NCBI GenBank assembly: GCA_934757155.1
Contig: CAKVLI010000015.1
Span: 1 to 37,091 of the forward strand
Reading direction: 5' to 3'
Origin: an uncultured Candidatus Melainabacteria bacterium
GTDB lineage: Bacteria; Cyanobacteriota; Vampirovibrionia; Gastranaerophilales; Gastranaerophilaceae
DNA: 37,091 bases
The first letter of the stretch is position 1, and every line of letters starts with the position of its first letter. The translations under genes were made by a program, and so were the position numbers. Below are positions 16,831 to 25,591 of this stretch, piece by piece. A model generated the notes under the pieces. It was not told where the DNA came from. It saw nothing but the letters and a program-made list of their open reading frames with translations, and searched no databases.

Positions 16831-17645
16831 TAATAAAACAACCTTTTTATGTTACGAACAAGTTTTTGTGAAAACAAATGCCATTCATGTATAACACAAA
16901 AAGGAAATTTCTGAAAAAAAACATTTTGCGTTTTCAGTCTAAAGTTTTCATCGGCATAAATAGATAAGTATTCAGCAAATTGATGTTTCGCATAATAATA
17001 TCTCCTATTTTTTTCAAAGTTTTGATTGTGTCTTATTGATGTTACAGAACCGTAATGAAAAAAACAGGCACTATTCACAACATAATTATCATAACCAGCC
17101 TCTATTGCACGATATTTAAAATCATTATCTTCCCAAAAAGCTGGTGTGAAATTCTCATCAAAATTACCGATTTTATCTAAAACACTACGTTTGGTTACAC
17201 AACAAGCAAACTCGCAATTATCAAAAGTTTTTTGGTAACCGTCTTTAGATTTAAAACGTTTCAAGTAGTTTTTAGCAGAAACTTTGTCAAAGTGTGGGTT
17301 TAACTGTACAGGAGAAACAAATCCTGCATTTTCTTTTTCAAAGACTTTTTCGCACTTTTCAAACCAATTCGGAGAAAGTAGAATATCATTATTCAAAAAA
17401 CCAATGTATTCGCCCTCTGCGACTTCAAGCCCCTGATTATTTCCTTTTGAGTAACCGACATTTTCTGCATTAAGTATAAGTTTTATGTTTTCTAAATTTT
17501 TGAGATAATCCACGGTTCCGTCAGTCGAGCCATTATCAACAATAATCAGCTCAAAGTCGCTCGTATACTTATACAAGCTTTCAATAAACTTTTTTGTATA
17601 TTTCAAATTATTGTAAGTTAAAGTTATGACGCTTAAGTTAACCAT
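16830..17645 (-). CDS. glycosyltransferase, GT2 family (GT-A fold)
   Basis: A 271-residue GT2 enzyme of the rhamnosyl/dTDP-sugar transferase-like group. It has SVITLTYNNLKYTKKFI at the N-terminus, VDNGSTDGT (residues 36-44) for nucleotide binding, ENVGYSKGNNQGL, and FLNNDIL (83-89) where NND takes the place of the DxD metal motif, as is common in this group. The typical AFWEDNDFKYRAIEAGY catalytic region follows. The C-terminal 60 residues are rich in Phe and basic residues. It touches the next gene and is 16 nt after the previous one. Confidence 0.9.
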   Translation of the reverse strand: MVNLSVITLTYNNLKYTKKFIESLYKYTSDFELIIVDNGSTDGTVDYLKNLENIKLILNAENVGYSKGNNQGLEVAEGEYIGFLNNDILLSPNWFEKCEKVFEKENAGFVSPVQLNPHFDKVSAKNYLKRFKSKDGYQKTFDNCEFACCVTKRSVLDKIGNFDENFTPAFWEDNDFKYRAIEAGYDNYVVNSACFFHYGSVTSIRHNQNFEKNRRYYYAKHQFAEYLSIYADENFRLKTQNVFFQKFPFCVIHEWHLFSQKLVRNIKRLFY

Positions 17646-17661
17646 TTAAATTATCCCGCTT

Positions 17662-18537
17662 TCATGCCAGCTTATTCATGATGTTATTACCATAAAACTT
17701 CATGAGATTGTTCAATTGCTCATCGTTTCCGCCGGCTTTATTCTTCTTGTACAGATTATTACTAAATAACTGACTCAAAAAGTTAGTGCAAATCAATGTC
17801 TTATAATGGTTTTGCACAACTCTGATTTTGCAACCATGAGTTAATGCCATAGTCCAAAACCAAACGTCATCAGCATTAGGTGAGTTTTTGAGAAATACAT
17901 CTTCTCTCAAAACTTCTTTAGAAAAACAATTTGGTGGGTAAAGCACTCCGCCAACACCTGTTAAAAAGAGGTCATACCCACACCTTTCTTCGTTATATTG
18001 CTTCTCCCATTTTTCATACGGTAAAAGTTTTCCGTTTTCAGTCAAAACCTTATGCGCGCGGTGTACCTGAATGTCTTCAGGATGAGAAATATAAGACAAA
18101 TACAACCTTTTTAGCCAGTCGTTTTGATAATAAATATCATCATCAGCCGTTACAATGATTGAATTTGGACACTCTTCAAAAGCATAAATGGCTTTCGTAT
18201 AAGGTCCGATATCTTTTCTAAATCTAATCTCCAATCCGTTTTTAATAAAACACGTTAGCTCATATGGAAGAGAATTAAGACACTCGGAATCTTCATCAAG
18301 CCACAGAATAATTCTATCCGGCTTCAAAGATTGGTTTAGAAGTGAGTATAAAGTTTTTGGCAAATCCTTAAACCGTTCTCTATATGAAGTCAAAGAAACA
18401 ATTACCGGAACTTCTCTTTTCAATTCATTTACTCCCAAATAATTTCCCATAGCATTTATCTGGAACCCTATAAACGGATTGAAGAGTCCCCTTATATGAA
18501 ATTTGTAGGTAAAAATTCTTTTAATTATATTAAACAA
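17662..18537 (-). CDS. glycosyltransferase-like protein (GT-A fold)
   Basis: A 291-residue protein of the GT-A glycosyltransferase type. VPVIVSLTSYRERFKDLPKTL (44-64) and the LLNQSLKPDRIILWLDED strand start the fold. The metal motif is TADDDIYY (130-137), in the correct position after SIIV. It resembles glycosyltransferases of capsule or LPS loci that are often annotated only as hypothetical. It overlaps the tRNA nucleotidyltransferase gene by 8 nt. Sugar and acceptor cannot be deduced. Confidence 0.82.
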   Translation of the reverse strand: MFNIIKRIFTYKFHIRGLFNPFIGFQINAMGNYLGVNELKREVPVIVSLTSYRERFKDLPKTLYSLLNQSLKPDRIILWLDEDSECLNSLPYELTCFIKNGLEIRFRKDIGPYTKAIYAFEECPNSIIVTADDDIYYQNDWLKRLYLSYISHPEDIQVHRAHKVLTENGKLLPYEKWEKQYNEERCGYDLFLTGVGGVLYPPNCFSKEVLREDVFLKNSPNADDVWFWTMALTHGCKIRVVQNHYKTLICTNFLSQLFSNNLYKKNKAGGNDEQLNNLMKFYGNNIMNKLA

Positions 18538-19606
18538 ATTTAGCCCTCACTAAATCCAACTCCTCCTCAGATGTCAGATTTTTATTCTTCAATTTTTCTT
18601 CAAGCAGATAATCGAAAATCTCTTTGTATTTTTTCCCCTCAGGTATACCTAACTTTTTGAGTTCAACACCTGTTGTTTTAATTTTTATATGACGAAGAAT
18701 CTTTAGGTAATTATACGCTACTTCATAGTTTTCACTCAAACCATAAAGCATAACACACTCTATAGGTATTCCGCAAAACAGCTTGTAAGCTTCGTATTCT
18801 GTCGAAACTATTTGCCCCTTTATATGATTATATGAGTTAATTATCTCAGCTTCATCAGCCGTTAAGCCGAGTTTTTCCAGATTGAACATTCCCAAATAAA
18901 CTAACCAAATATGTTTTGGTTTAAATTCTTCAATAAAAGCTTGTTGTTCAGCTTTTAATACAGGAATTATTTGCCCTTCGCCCAACAGTTTATAAATTTC
19001 CTGCTCAATGAATTTAGTATATGCAAGCTGCTTATTTATATTGAAAGTTTCCTTTAATTCTTTCTTCACTCTGTGATAACTCATATCATAATTTATATTG
19101 TTGAGATATTCTTCTTGAAGTTCACGAGTTTTTTCCTCTAATTCAAATCCAAATCTTACAGAGAATTTCAAACCGCGAATTATTCTTGTCGGATCATCAA
19201 TAAAGCTTTGCTCGTGTAAAATTCTCAGTTTCTTGTTTTTAATATCCTCTAAACCGTTAAAATAATCTACTATTTTACCGGACAATGTGTTCTTTGCCAT
19301 TGCATTGATTGTAAAATCCCTGCGTTTCAAGTCATCTTTGAGCTGGCAGCCGATTTTTGACACAACGGGCAAATGACCTGCTCGCGGATAACTCTCTTCT
19401 CTAGTGGAAGCTATATCAATTTCTTTTCCCTCATACAAAACTCTTACTGTGCCAAAATCCGGATTAGTTTTTATAACATTGAGATTTTGAGCAAATTCGA
19501 TAGCATTACCTTCATAACAATAATCAATATCAAAACTAGGCGCGTTAAGGATTTCATCCCTAACAACACCTCCAACGTAATAAAGATTTTTGTCTTTAAG
19601 TTCCAA
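18530..19606 (-). CDS. cca: CCA tRNA nucleotidyltransferase / poly(A) polymerase family protein
   Basis: A 358-residue class II nucleotidyltransferase, likely adding CCA, or part of it, to tRNA 3' ends. The head domain has GGVVRD (residues 12-17) and the metal-binding pair Asp26/Asp28 (FDIDYCYEG). Then come RRDFTINAMA (95-104) and DDPTRIIRGLKFSVRFGFE (137-155), diagnostic for the family. No HD phosphohydrolase domain is present. In cyanobacteria-like lineages the CC- and A-adding activities can be split between proteins, so the exact activity is open. It starts 2 nt after the DUF475 stop. Confidence 0.88.
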   Translation of the reverse strand: MELKDKNLYYVGGVVRDEILNAPSFDIDYCYEGNAIEFAQNLNVIKTNPDFGTVRVLYEGKEIDIASTREESYPRAGHLPVVSKIGCQLKDDLKRRDFTINAMAKNTLSGKIVDYFNGLEDIKNKKLRILHEQSFIDDPTRIIRGLKFSVRFGFELEEKTRELQEEYLNNINYDMSYHRVKKELKETFNINKQLAYTKFIEQEIYKLLGEGQIIPVLKAEQQAFIEEFKPKHIWLVYLGMFNLEKLGLTADEAEIINSYNHIKGQIVSTEYEAYKLFCGIPIECVMLYGLSENYEVAYNYLKILRHIKIKTTGVELKKLGIPEGKKYKEIFDYLLEEKLKNKNLTSEEELDLVRAKFV

Positions 19607-19608
19607 AC

Positions 19609-20643
19609 CTAAGCACCTTTCCTGTTATGAACAAGAGAGCAAATAAACGCACTCAAAATAATCAAGAATCCTAACAATCCGGTAATGACTTCCGGCACTT
19701 CTCTTACAGTTGACACAAACATCAATACAGCAAGCACTCCGATTGCCCAATGAGCACCGTGTTCCAAATATAAATACTGATTCAAAGTCTTTTTCTCAAC
19801 TAACATAATAGTAAGTGAACGTACAAACATCGCACCAATAAACAGCCCTATTGTAATTATCATAATGTCTTTACTTAATGCAAACGCACCAAGAACACCG
19901 TCTAAAGAAAAAGACGCATCAATAAGTTCTAAATATAAAAACCCTACAAGTCCTGAACACTTTACGGTATCTGCACACAATTTTGCTCGCTCTTCTTGAC
20001 GTTTTTCAAGCCATTTTGATAATCCGTCAATTACAAGATAAATCACAATACCAGATAAACCCGAAGTTAAAACACTTTGTCTCAAATCTACCGGTATTTC
20101 GACCAATAATACAGCGAGAGCGCATAGTGTTGTAATCGTACAAATTCCTTTTATCCTTGAAAATGCTTGCATTTTATGCTCAATAAACGGAATCCAATGC
20201 ACCTCTTTTTTCTCTTCAATAAAGTAGTTCAAGAATAACATCATAAGAAATGTACCACCAAATGTAACAATCGGCGCATGAGTTAATTCCAAGTAGTGAG
20301 TATATTGATGAACATCATTCAATGCCATATTCAAAACTGTTAGCAAATTGAGCTGCGCAAAAATTGCCACAACTGCTAGAGGAAATAGAAATCTCATCCC
20401 GAAAACAGCAATAAGAATACCCCAAGTTATAAATCTGTGACGCCATTTTTCGGACATTCCTTCAAGCTTCATGGCGTTTACTACAGCATTATCAAAGGAC
20501 AAACTTATCTCCAAAACAGCCAAAACAAGAGCAATAAAGACACAAGCCCAACCGGTTCCGCCATGAACATGTTCGCCCCACAGGTATGCAGCAATAACCC
20601 CCAATATCATTACCAAATATGAGCCTGAAAAATATTTTAGCAT
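19609..20643 (-). CDS. DUF475 / TerC-family integral membrane protein
   Basis: A 344-residue inner-membrane protein of the DUF475 branch of the TerC superfamily, whose members are linked to metal export or tellurite resistance. Two related membrane motifs each carry the acidic residue used by TerC proteins: LEISLSFDNAVVNAMKL in the first half and DASFSLDGVLGAFALS in the second half. About eight to nine hydrophobic helices are seen, with LFLNYFIEEKKEVHWIPF as the typical cytoplasmic link. AAGGAG precedes the ATG. It heads a five-gene operon that also carries cca and three glycosyltransferase genes. Confidence 0.88.
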   Translation of the reverse strand: MLKYFSGSYLVMILGVIAAYLWGEHVHGGTGWACVFIALVLAVLEISLSFDNAVVNAMKLEGMSEKWRHRFITWGILIAVFGMRFLFPLAVVAIFAQLNLLTVLNMALNDVHQYTHYLELTHAPIVTFGGTFLMMLFLNYFIEEKKEVHWIPFIEHKMQAFSRIKGICTITTLCALAVLLVEIPVDLRQSVLTSGLSGIVIYLVIDGLSKWLEKRQEERAKLCADTVKCSGLVGFLYLELIDASFSLDGVLGAFALSKDIMIITIGLFIGAMFVRSLTIMLVEKKTLNQYLYLEHGAHWAIGVLAVLMFVSTVREVPEVITGLLGFLIILSAFICSLVHNRKGA

Positions 20644-20671
20644 TTATCTCTCCTTAATCCGATACCTTATA

Positions 20672-20700
20672 ATTATAGTATAAAGGATTGAAAAAAGTAA
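20672..20700 (-). promoter_or_regulatory. candidate promoter of the DUF475 operon
   Basis: On the minus strand, a consensus -10 TATAAT (20677-20672) lies 17 nt after a weak TTACTT (20700-20695). It overlaps the divergent promoter of the gene at 20749. Confidence 0.45.
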
Positions 20701-20716
20701 TGCAGTTTGTTATACT
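20688..20716 (+). promoter_or_regulatory. sigma-70-type promoter of the exported protein gene
   Basis: TTGAAA (20688-20693), exactly 17 nt, then TATACT (20711-20716). Transcription would start near 20723, leaving a leader of about 26 nt with AAAAGGAG (20734-20741). This excludes an upstream start at 20707. Confidence 0.75.
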
Positions 20717-20748
20717 GGGGGCGAAAAATACAGAAAAGGAGTTTGGAT

Positions 20749-21465
20749 ATGTTTAAGAAAGTTGTTGCGTTATTTTCAATTCTGTCACTGGTTTCACTAA
20801 ATACAATTCCTGCTATTGCGGAATGTTGCGACACTAACAGCAGAATTGAACACTTAGATGTTCATAAAAAAGCACCATGTAACATTGTTACAATTACAAA
20901 CGTAAAAAGAACTGTTGAAAAAGGAAATGTTCTTGAATTTGCATTTGACGAAAAATTCTTCTCAAAATGCCACCAAGCAGGCGAAATGGTAAACTTTGTC
21001 GTTCCACAAGCTCTATACACAAGAGAAGGCACTCTAATTCTTCCTTGCGGCTCAAAAATTGTTGCAGAAATTATCAATATCCAAAGACCAAAAGTTTTCA
21101 ACAAAAATGCTCGGGTTGATTTGGTATTCAGAAAGATTGTTCTTCCTGATAACAGCTGCATAGATATTAAAGCAAAGCCGTTCACCAAGGATTGCAAACT
21201 TAAAGAAGGTCCTTGGACCACAGCAGGCAAATTGTTCTTATCTACAATTACACTGGGTATTGCAGGCGCAGGAGCCGGAGTAGGTTTTGCATTCATTCCG
21301 AACCCTGCTAAAATCGGTACAGGTCTGGCTGTTGGTATTCCGGTCGGCTGCGGAGTCGGTTTGTTAGTCGGATTAATAACCCCTGGATGCCACTATAAAG
21401 CTAAAAAAGGTGAGACTGTCTACGCGATACTTATTGATGAGTTTAGCGTTTGCGGTGCTAACTAA
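20749..21465 (+). CDS. exported protein with C-terminal glycine-rich membrane hairpin, unknown function
   Basis: A 238-residue exported protein. The ATG at 20749 follows AAAAGGAG. A classical signal peptide (residues 1-24, MFKKVVALFSILSLVSLNTI) ends with AIA before ECC. The mature part has a beta-rich stretch (about 45-150) with GTLILPCGSKIVAEI, resembling the barrel of TrbI/VirB10-type outer-membrane proteins, though this is a weak likeness. Residues 175-220 are a glycine zipper (GIAGAGAGVGFAF, GTGLAVGIPVGCGVGLLVGL). Seven or more Cys in the mature chain suggest disulphides. A strong terminator follows, so it is monocistronic. Function unknown; an envelope stabiliser or pore is possible. Confidence 0.82.
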   Translation: MFKKVVALFSILSLVSLNTIPAIAECCDTNSRIEHLDVHKKAPCNIVTITNVKRTVEKGNVLEFAFDEKFFSKCHQAGEMVNFVVPQALYTREGTLILPCGSKIVAEIINIQRPKVFNKNARVDLVFRKIVLPDNSCIDIKAKPFTKDCKLKEGPWTTAGKLFLSTITLGIAGAGAGVGFAFIPNPAKIGTGLAVGIPVGCGVGLLVGLITPGCHYKAKKGETVYAILIDEFSVCGAN

Positions 21466-21469
21466 GACT

Positions 21470-21500
21470 AAAAAGGACTTTCTTGAAGAAAGTCCTTTTT
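21470..21500. terminator. bidirectional intrinsic terminator
   Basis: AAAAAGGACTTTCTT pairs with AAGAAAGTCCTTTTT around a single G, effectively a hairpin with a small loop, with a T-run on either strand. It serves the exported protein gene (+) and the synthase gene ending at 21506 (-). Confidence 0.85.
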
Positions 21501-21505
21501 TATAA

Positions 21506-22810
21506 CTAGATAATATGATGAGGCATTGCCAAATCGCCTCTTTGCAACCTCTTTTCCAATTCACCTTCCGGATTATAGAAAGGAGATACTGTCATTATTT
21601 TCGCAGCTATATCAGGATAGTGGTAAATAAATTTCAGTTCACTTTCTGTTAGAGGTTTTTGAGTATGTACGTTTGCATAACGTGCTAATTCCAAAATGTT
21701 GCGAGCCTCGTTTTCATCCTTAAACTCAATTTCAAGCTTGTTATAAACATTTCTAAACCCTTTAATACCGCCGTATTCACCGGTTGTAATCATTCTGCCT
21801 GTTTCAATGATTTCAGGTTCTCCACGTCCCAGTTCTTCAAAGTCATATAATTCATAATTTCTTCTGTCCTTTAAAGCACCATCAGCATGAATACCAGATT
21901 CGTGAGCAAAAGCGTTATCTCCGACAGCCGGTTGATTCATCGGAATAGGCAACCCAAAGGCATACGCAGTATATTTAGCCAATTTCCAAGCCTTTGACAG
22001 GTCTATTTTCTCATCTACTTGATATTTGCCCCTAAACCCTGCAGATTTAAGTACCGCAAGGAGACAAGACACTAAATCAGCGTTTCCGGCACGTTCTCCC
22101 ATACCGTTAATTGCAGTATTAATATATGCGTCAACACCGGCATCAACAGCAGCTTTTGCACCCATAACCGAACAAGCAACCGCCATCCCTAAGTCATTGT
22201 GAAAATGCATCTCAATAGGCATTTGCGTAGCTTTTGCAAGATGATAAATTCTGTCATAAGTAGTTTGTGGATCTTCATACCCTAAAGTATCACAGTATCG
22301 AAACCTGTATGCACCGCGACGTTTAACTTCACGAGCAAGTCGTACGAGATATTCTAAATCACTTCTCGAAGCGTCTTCTGCGTTTACACCGATAATTTCC
22401 GCACCTTTATCCACCGCACACTCAACAGCTTCACAAGTCATATTGATAATATCTTCCGGAGTCTTTTTACCTGAGTATTTACCCTGAATCATTTGATGTG
22501 AAGTTGATTGCGAAAGATTGCAATTTTTCAAAAGCGGACAATTCGTAAATGATTTTTCTACATCCGATGCAATCGCTCTCATCCATCCGGAAAGTTTTGT
22601 TCTGCGAATAACACCACGCTGTACAAGCTCCAAATTAGCATTTAAGTAATTCAACTCGTGCATTGTTGTCGGGAATCCAAACTCTGATTGAGTAATTCCC
22701 ATATTATCTAACATCAGGTTAATTATTGTTTTCTGGAGTTTCGCAAGACCTAATCTTGAAGTTTGAACCCCATCACGGTTTGTAACATCTACAAAATAAA
22801 TTTTCGGCAT
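21506..22810 (-). CDS. homocitrate synthase / isopropylmalate synthase family protein
   Basis: A 434-residue acyl-CoA:2-oxo-acid condensing enzyme of the HMGL-like family. The TIM-barrel start FVDVTNRDGVQTSRLG (residues 6-21) carries the catalytic Arg12, Asp13 and Gln16. MHFHNDLGMA and NGMGERAGNAD are the metal-His and acceptor loops. The following SGIHADG motif is present. The order and the absence of a leucine-binding LeuA regulatory domain (about 120 residues shorter than LeuA) favour homocitrate synthase (NifV- or lysine-type) over LeuA, but citramalate synthase is possible. GGAGGT precedes the ATG. It stands after an amino-acid symporter gene, with no nif or lys genes near it. Confidence 0.85.
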   Translation of the reverse strand: MPKIYFVDVTNRDGVQTSRLGLAKLQKTIINLMLDNMGITQSEFGFPTTMHELNYLNANLELVQRGVIRRTKLSGWMRAIASDVEKSFTNCPLLKNCNLSQSTSHQMIQGKYSGKKTPEDIINMTCEAVECAVDKGAEIIGVNAEDASRSDLEYLVRLAREVKRRGAYRFRYCDTLGYEDPQTTYDRIYHLAKATQMPIEMHFHNDLGMAVACSVMGAKAAVDAGVDAYINTAINGMGERAGNADLVSCLLAVLKSAGFRGKYQVDEKIDLSKAWKLAKYTAYAFGLPIPMNQPAVGDNAFAHESGIHADGALKDRRNYELYDFEELGRGEPEIIETGRMITTGEYGGIKGFRNVYNKLEIEFKDENEARNILELARYANVHTQKPLTESELKFIYHYPDIAAKIMTVSPFYNPEGELEKRLQRGDLAMPHHII

Positions 22811-22834
22811 AAAATACCTCCGCCTTGTAACGGT

Positions 22835-22863
22835 ATTTTACAATATTAATAAATCGCCCGCAA
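22835..22863 (-). promoter_or_regulatory. candidate promoter of the synthase gene
   Basis: On the minus strand, TTGCGG (22863-22858), a 17-nt spacer and TAAAAT (22840-22835). The -35 box overlaps the end of nothing coding and lies just before the symporter stop. Confidence 0.4.
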
Positions 22864-22872
22864 GTAAAGATT

Positions 22873-24339
22873 TTATAAATACTTAACGAATTTTTCCCCG
22901 ACGTGATACTTGGCAGAATATCGTTTCAATTCCTTAATAACCACATTTGAGAGCATAAATACAGCAATTAAATTAGGTACTGCAAGGAACAACGTAACAG
23001 CATCAGAAAGGTTAATTATACTCTGGAAGTTCATCGCTGAACCTGCGATTATACAAATACAATACAACGCCTGAAAAACTCTTGTTTTAGCTTTGCCTTC
23101 TCCGAACAAGAAGTTCCAAGCCTTCAAACCGTAATACGAACCGCAAAGCATAGTAGATAAAACAAAACAGCTTGCCATTACAGTCAAAAGTATCGGATAG
23201 TAAGGGCAAATTGTTCCAAATGCTTTTGAAGTAAGTTCAATACCTGCAATTCCGTCAACTGTCAAATAAGCCTTTGAAACAACAATTACAAACGCTGTTG
23301 CAACACCAACTATAACTGTATCCACAAACGGTTGAAGCATTGAAATAAATGCTTGCGCAACCGGTTTGTTGGTATTTACGGCAGAAAACGCAATCGGTGC
23401 AGTACCTAGACCTGATTCGTTAGCAAACATAGCTCGTCTGAATCCCCACAACAAGCATGCAAACGCTCCACCCGCCATTGCACGTGGAGAGAATGCTTCT
23501 TTTATAATCAGAACAAATGTTTCTGGTAAATGATGAATATTTACAATACAAACCAAAAGTGCACTCAATACGTAAAGTGAACACATAACCGGAGTAACTT
23601 TCGAAGTAAATTTCCCTATAGCCTTAATACCACCGATAATTGTAAACCACGTAATCACCGCTACAATCGTACCGAGTATCCAGCCGTTATCCGCGAAAAT
23701 ACTGTTATTTCCGCCTGTGACTTCCGTAAATTGAGCGGTCATAGCATTTATTTGAAACAAATTCCAACCGCCTATCATTGCAAAAATGCAACATACGGCA
23801 TAAGTTTTTGATAAAATTTTACCGAAATTTTCTGAGAATTTTCCCTTAAACGCAATCGGTATATAATACATCGGACCGCCAGAAACCGTTCCGTCCGGAT
23901 TTGTATGACGGAATTTTACTCCAAGAAGAACCTCAGAAAATTTCAGAGCCATTGAAAACAGCCCTGCAATAATCATCCAGAAAATAACCCCGGGACCGCC
24001 TATTGAGACAGCTGCTGCAGAACCTGCAACATTACCGATTCCGGCCGAAGCGGAAATAGTTGCACTCAAAGCTTGAAAAGAAGATAATTCTCCTTTTTTC
24101 TTACGTTGATATCCGTTTGTTTGGTGTTTATATTTATTGGTAATTAATTTTACAGCGTGTTTAAATCCCCAAAAACCGATAAAACCGGTTCTTATAGTGA
24201 AATATATTGCAGCGGTAATCAAAAGCGCAACAAGAAATTCGACTTTTACTCCGCCTATTGTGACATAAGAAAAGATAAAACCCGATACTTTGTCAGCTAT
24301 TGGTGCTAACGCGCTATCTATTACGGCATCTAAATTCAT
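22873..24339 (-). CDS. amino acid:cation symporter, AGCS (alanine/glycine) family
   Basis: A 488-residue sodium (or proton):amino acid symporter with about 11 membrane helices. Family signatures are IYFTIRTGFIGFWGFKHA near the N-terminus, SSFQALSATISASAGIGNVAGSAAAVSIGGPG, the GVKFRHTNPDGTVSGGPMYYI loop, and FRRAMFANESGLGTAPIAFSA in the middle. The start at 24339 is chosen because it gives the usual AGCS N-terminus; two upstream in-frame ATGs (24381 and 24417) are possible, and none has a good ribosome binding site. The family carries alanine or glycine; the substrate is not fixed here. Confidence 0.9.
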   Translation of the reverse strand: MNLDAVIDSALAPIADKVSGFIFSYVTIGGVKVEFLVALLITAAIYFTIRTGFIGFWGFKHAVKLITNKYKHQTNGYQRKKKGELSSFQALSATISASAGIGNVAGSAAAVSIGGPGVIFWMIIAGLFSMALKFSEVLLGVKFRHTNPDGTVSGGPMYYIPIAFKGKFSENFGKILSKTYAVCCIFAMIGGWNLFQINAMTAQFTEVTGGNNSIFADNGWILGTIVAVITWFTIIGGIKAIGKFTSKVTPVMCSLYVLSALLVCIVNIHHLPETFVLIIKEAFSPRAMAGGAFACLLWGFRRAMFANESGLGTAPIAFSAVNTNKPVAQAFISMLQPFVDTVIVGVATAFVIVVSKAYLTVDGIAGIELTSKAFGTICPYYPILLTVMASCFVLSTMLCGSYYGLKAWNFLFGEGKAKTRVFQALYCICIIAGSAMNFQSIINLSDAVTLFLAVPNLIAVFMLSNVVIKELKRYSAKYHVGEKFVKYL

Positions 24340-24417
24340 ACGAGCATGATAAAACAAACATGGAACAAATAAAAGTTTCATCCTATAAATCAGACTAATT
24401 TGCTTTGCTATAGCCAT

Positions 24418-24446
24418 TTTTTAACTTTTATAAAGTTCTTTGTCAA
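24418..24446 (-). promoter_or_regulatory. candidate promoter of the AGCS symporter gene
   Basis: On the minus strand, a consensus -35 TTGACA (24446-24441), a 17-nt spacer and TAAAAA (24423-24418). The -35 overlaps the divergent pilT -35 (24440-24445) on the other strand. Confidence 0.45.
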
Positions 24447-24468
24447 AACACCTGTTTGATGATATCAT
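24440..24468 (+). promoter_or_regulatory. candidate promoter of the pilT-recO-gatD operon
   Basis: TTGTCA (24440-24445), a 17-nt spacer and TATCAT (24463-24468), each one mismatch from consensus. The start would be near 24475, leaving a short leader with the AAGGGGGAG ribosome binding site. Confidence 0.55.
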
Positions 24469-24490
24469 TGAAAAAAGGGGGAGATTTAGA

Positions 24491-25591
24491 ATGCCGGATG
24501 AATTTAATATAATACATTTTTTGAGAAAAGCTGTTGCCACAGGTGCGTCAGATGAACACTTGATGGTAGGACTTCCACCACACATTAGGGTAAACGGTTT
24601 TATAAAAAGAACTGCCGGAGCACCTTTGACAAAAGAAGACTTGGATATGGCAATCTTGAGTATTGTTCCTACAGTCATCAGGGATGAGATTCTTACCAAA
24701 CGAGATGTTGATTTCATGTACGAAATCAAAGGTTGCTCAAGGTTCAGAGTTAACTATAACAGACAGCTCGGTATGCCGGCTTTAGTTATAAGAAATATTA
24801 CATATGATATCCCGACTTTGACAGACTTGCACCTTCCGGATATATTATCATCCATTATTCAGTATCAAAACGGTATTATCCTTGTTACAGGTCCTACCGG
24901 CAGCGGAAAATCTACAACAATTGCCTCTTTGATAAATGAAATTAATTTGACCTCTGAAAAACACGTTGTAACAATTGAAGATCCGGTTGAATATGTGTTT
25001 AACTGCCAAAAAAGCATTATTTCACAAAGACAAATCGGAGTTGATACCGCTAATTTCTCGGACGGTATTAAATATGCCCTAAGACAAGACCCTGACGTAA
25101 TATTTATCGGTGAAATCAGAGACAAAGAAACTATGACAGCTGCGCTTAAAGCCTCCGAGACAGGTCACTTGGTATTGTCGACATTGCACACAAATGACGC
25201 TATTCAAACAATTAACAGAATCGTCAATATGTTTGATGAAGCTAACCGTTATCTAATCAGAAAACAGTTATCCGAAACTTTGCGTGCAACAATTGCTCAA
25301 AAATTAGTTTATTCCCAAAAGAATGATTCAAGATACCCTGCTTGTGAAATTATGGTTGTAACACCTACGGTTAAGGATTATATCAGTAAAGATCAGGTTG
25401 AGGAAATTTATACACTTCTTCAAGAAAATGGTATTGATAACATGCTTTCAATGAACGCATCTCTTGCAGGGCTTCAGGATCAAGGACTTGTAACAGAAAA
25501 AGAAGCTTTAGAATGTTCTAACGATACATATGGATTGGAACAAATCTTCAAAGGCGCATATCAAGGAACAAAAGCATACTATGAAGAGTAA
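24491..25591 (+). CDS. pilT: type IV pilus retraction ATPase PilT
   Basis: A 366-residue hexameric AAA-like secretion ATPase driving pilus retraction (twitching). It has the PilT N-terminal domain (GASDEHLMVGLPPHIRVNGF), Walker A GPTGSGKSTT near residue 137, Asp box VVTIEDPVEYVF, Walker B VIFIGEIRDKETM and the His box GHLVLSTLHTNDAIQ. The C-terminus has the PilT-like LLQENGIDNMLSMNASLAGL. The ATG at 24491 is chosen because AAGGGGGAG lies just upstream; a TTG further upstream would be inside the promoter. It overlaps recO by 11 nt. Other pilus genes are not in the window. Confidence 0.9.
   Translation: MPDEFNIIHFLRKAVATGASDEHLMVGLPPHIRVNGFIKRTAGAPLTKEDLDMAILSIVPTVIRDEILTKRDVDFMYEIKGCSRFRVNYNRQLGMPALVIRNITYDIPTLTDLHLPDILSSIIQYQNGIILVTGPTGSGKSTTIASLINEINLTSEKHVVTIEDPVEYVFNCQKSIISQRQIGVDTANFSDGIKYALRQDPDVIFIGEIRDKETMTAALKASETGHLVLSTLHTNDAIQTINRIVNMFDEANRYLIRKQLSETLRATIAQKLVYSQKNDSRYPACEIMVVTPTVKDYISKDQVEEIYTLLQENGIDNMLSMNASLAGLQDQGLVTEKEALECSNDTYGLEQIFKGAYQGTKAYYEE

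Noticed and set aside
20707..20748. N-terminal extension of the exported protein
   Set aside because: It would start between the -35 and -10 boxes of the promoter and lacks a ribosome binding site; the ATG at 20749 has AAAAGGAG and a signal peptide.
20862..21296. 144-codon minus-strand ORF
   Set aside because: It lies fully inside the exported-protein gene on the other strand and has no start signals or protein-like composition of its own.
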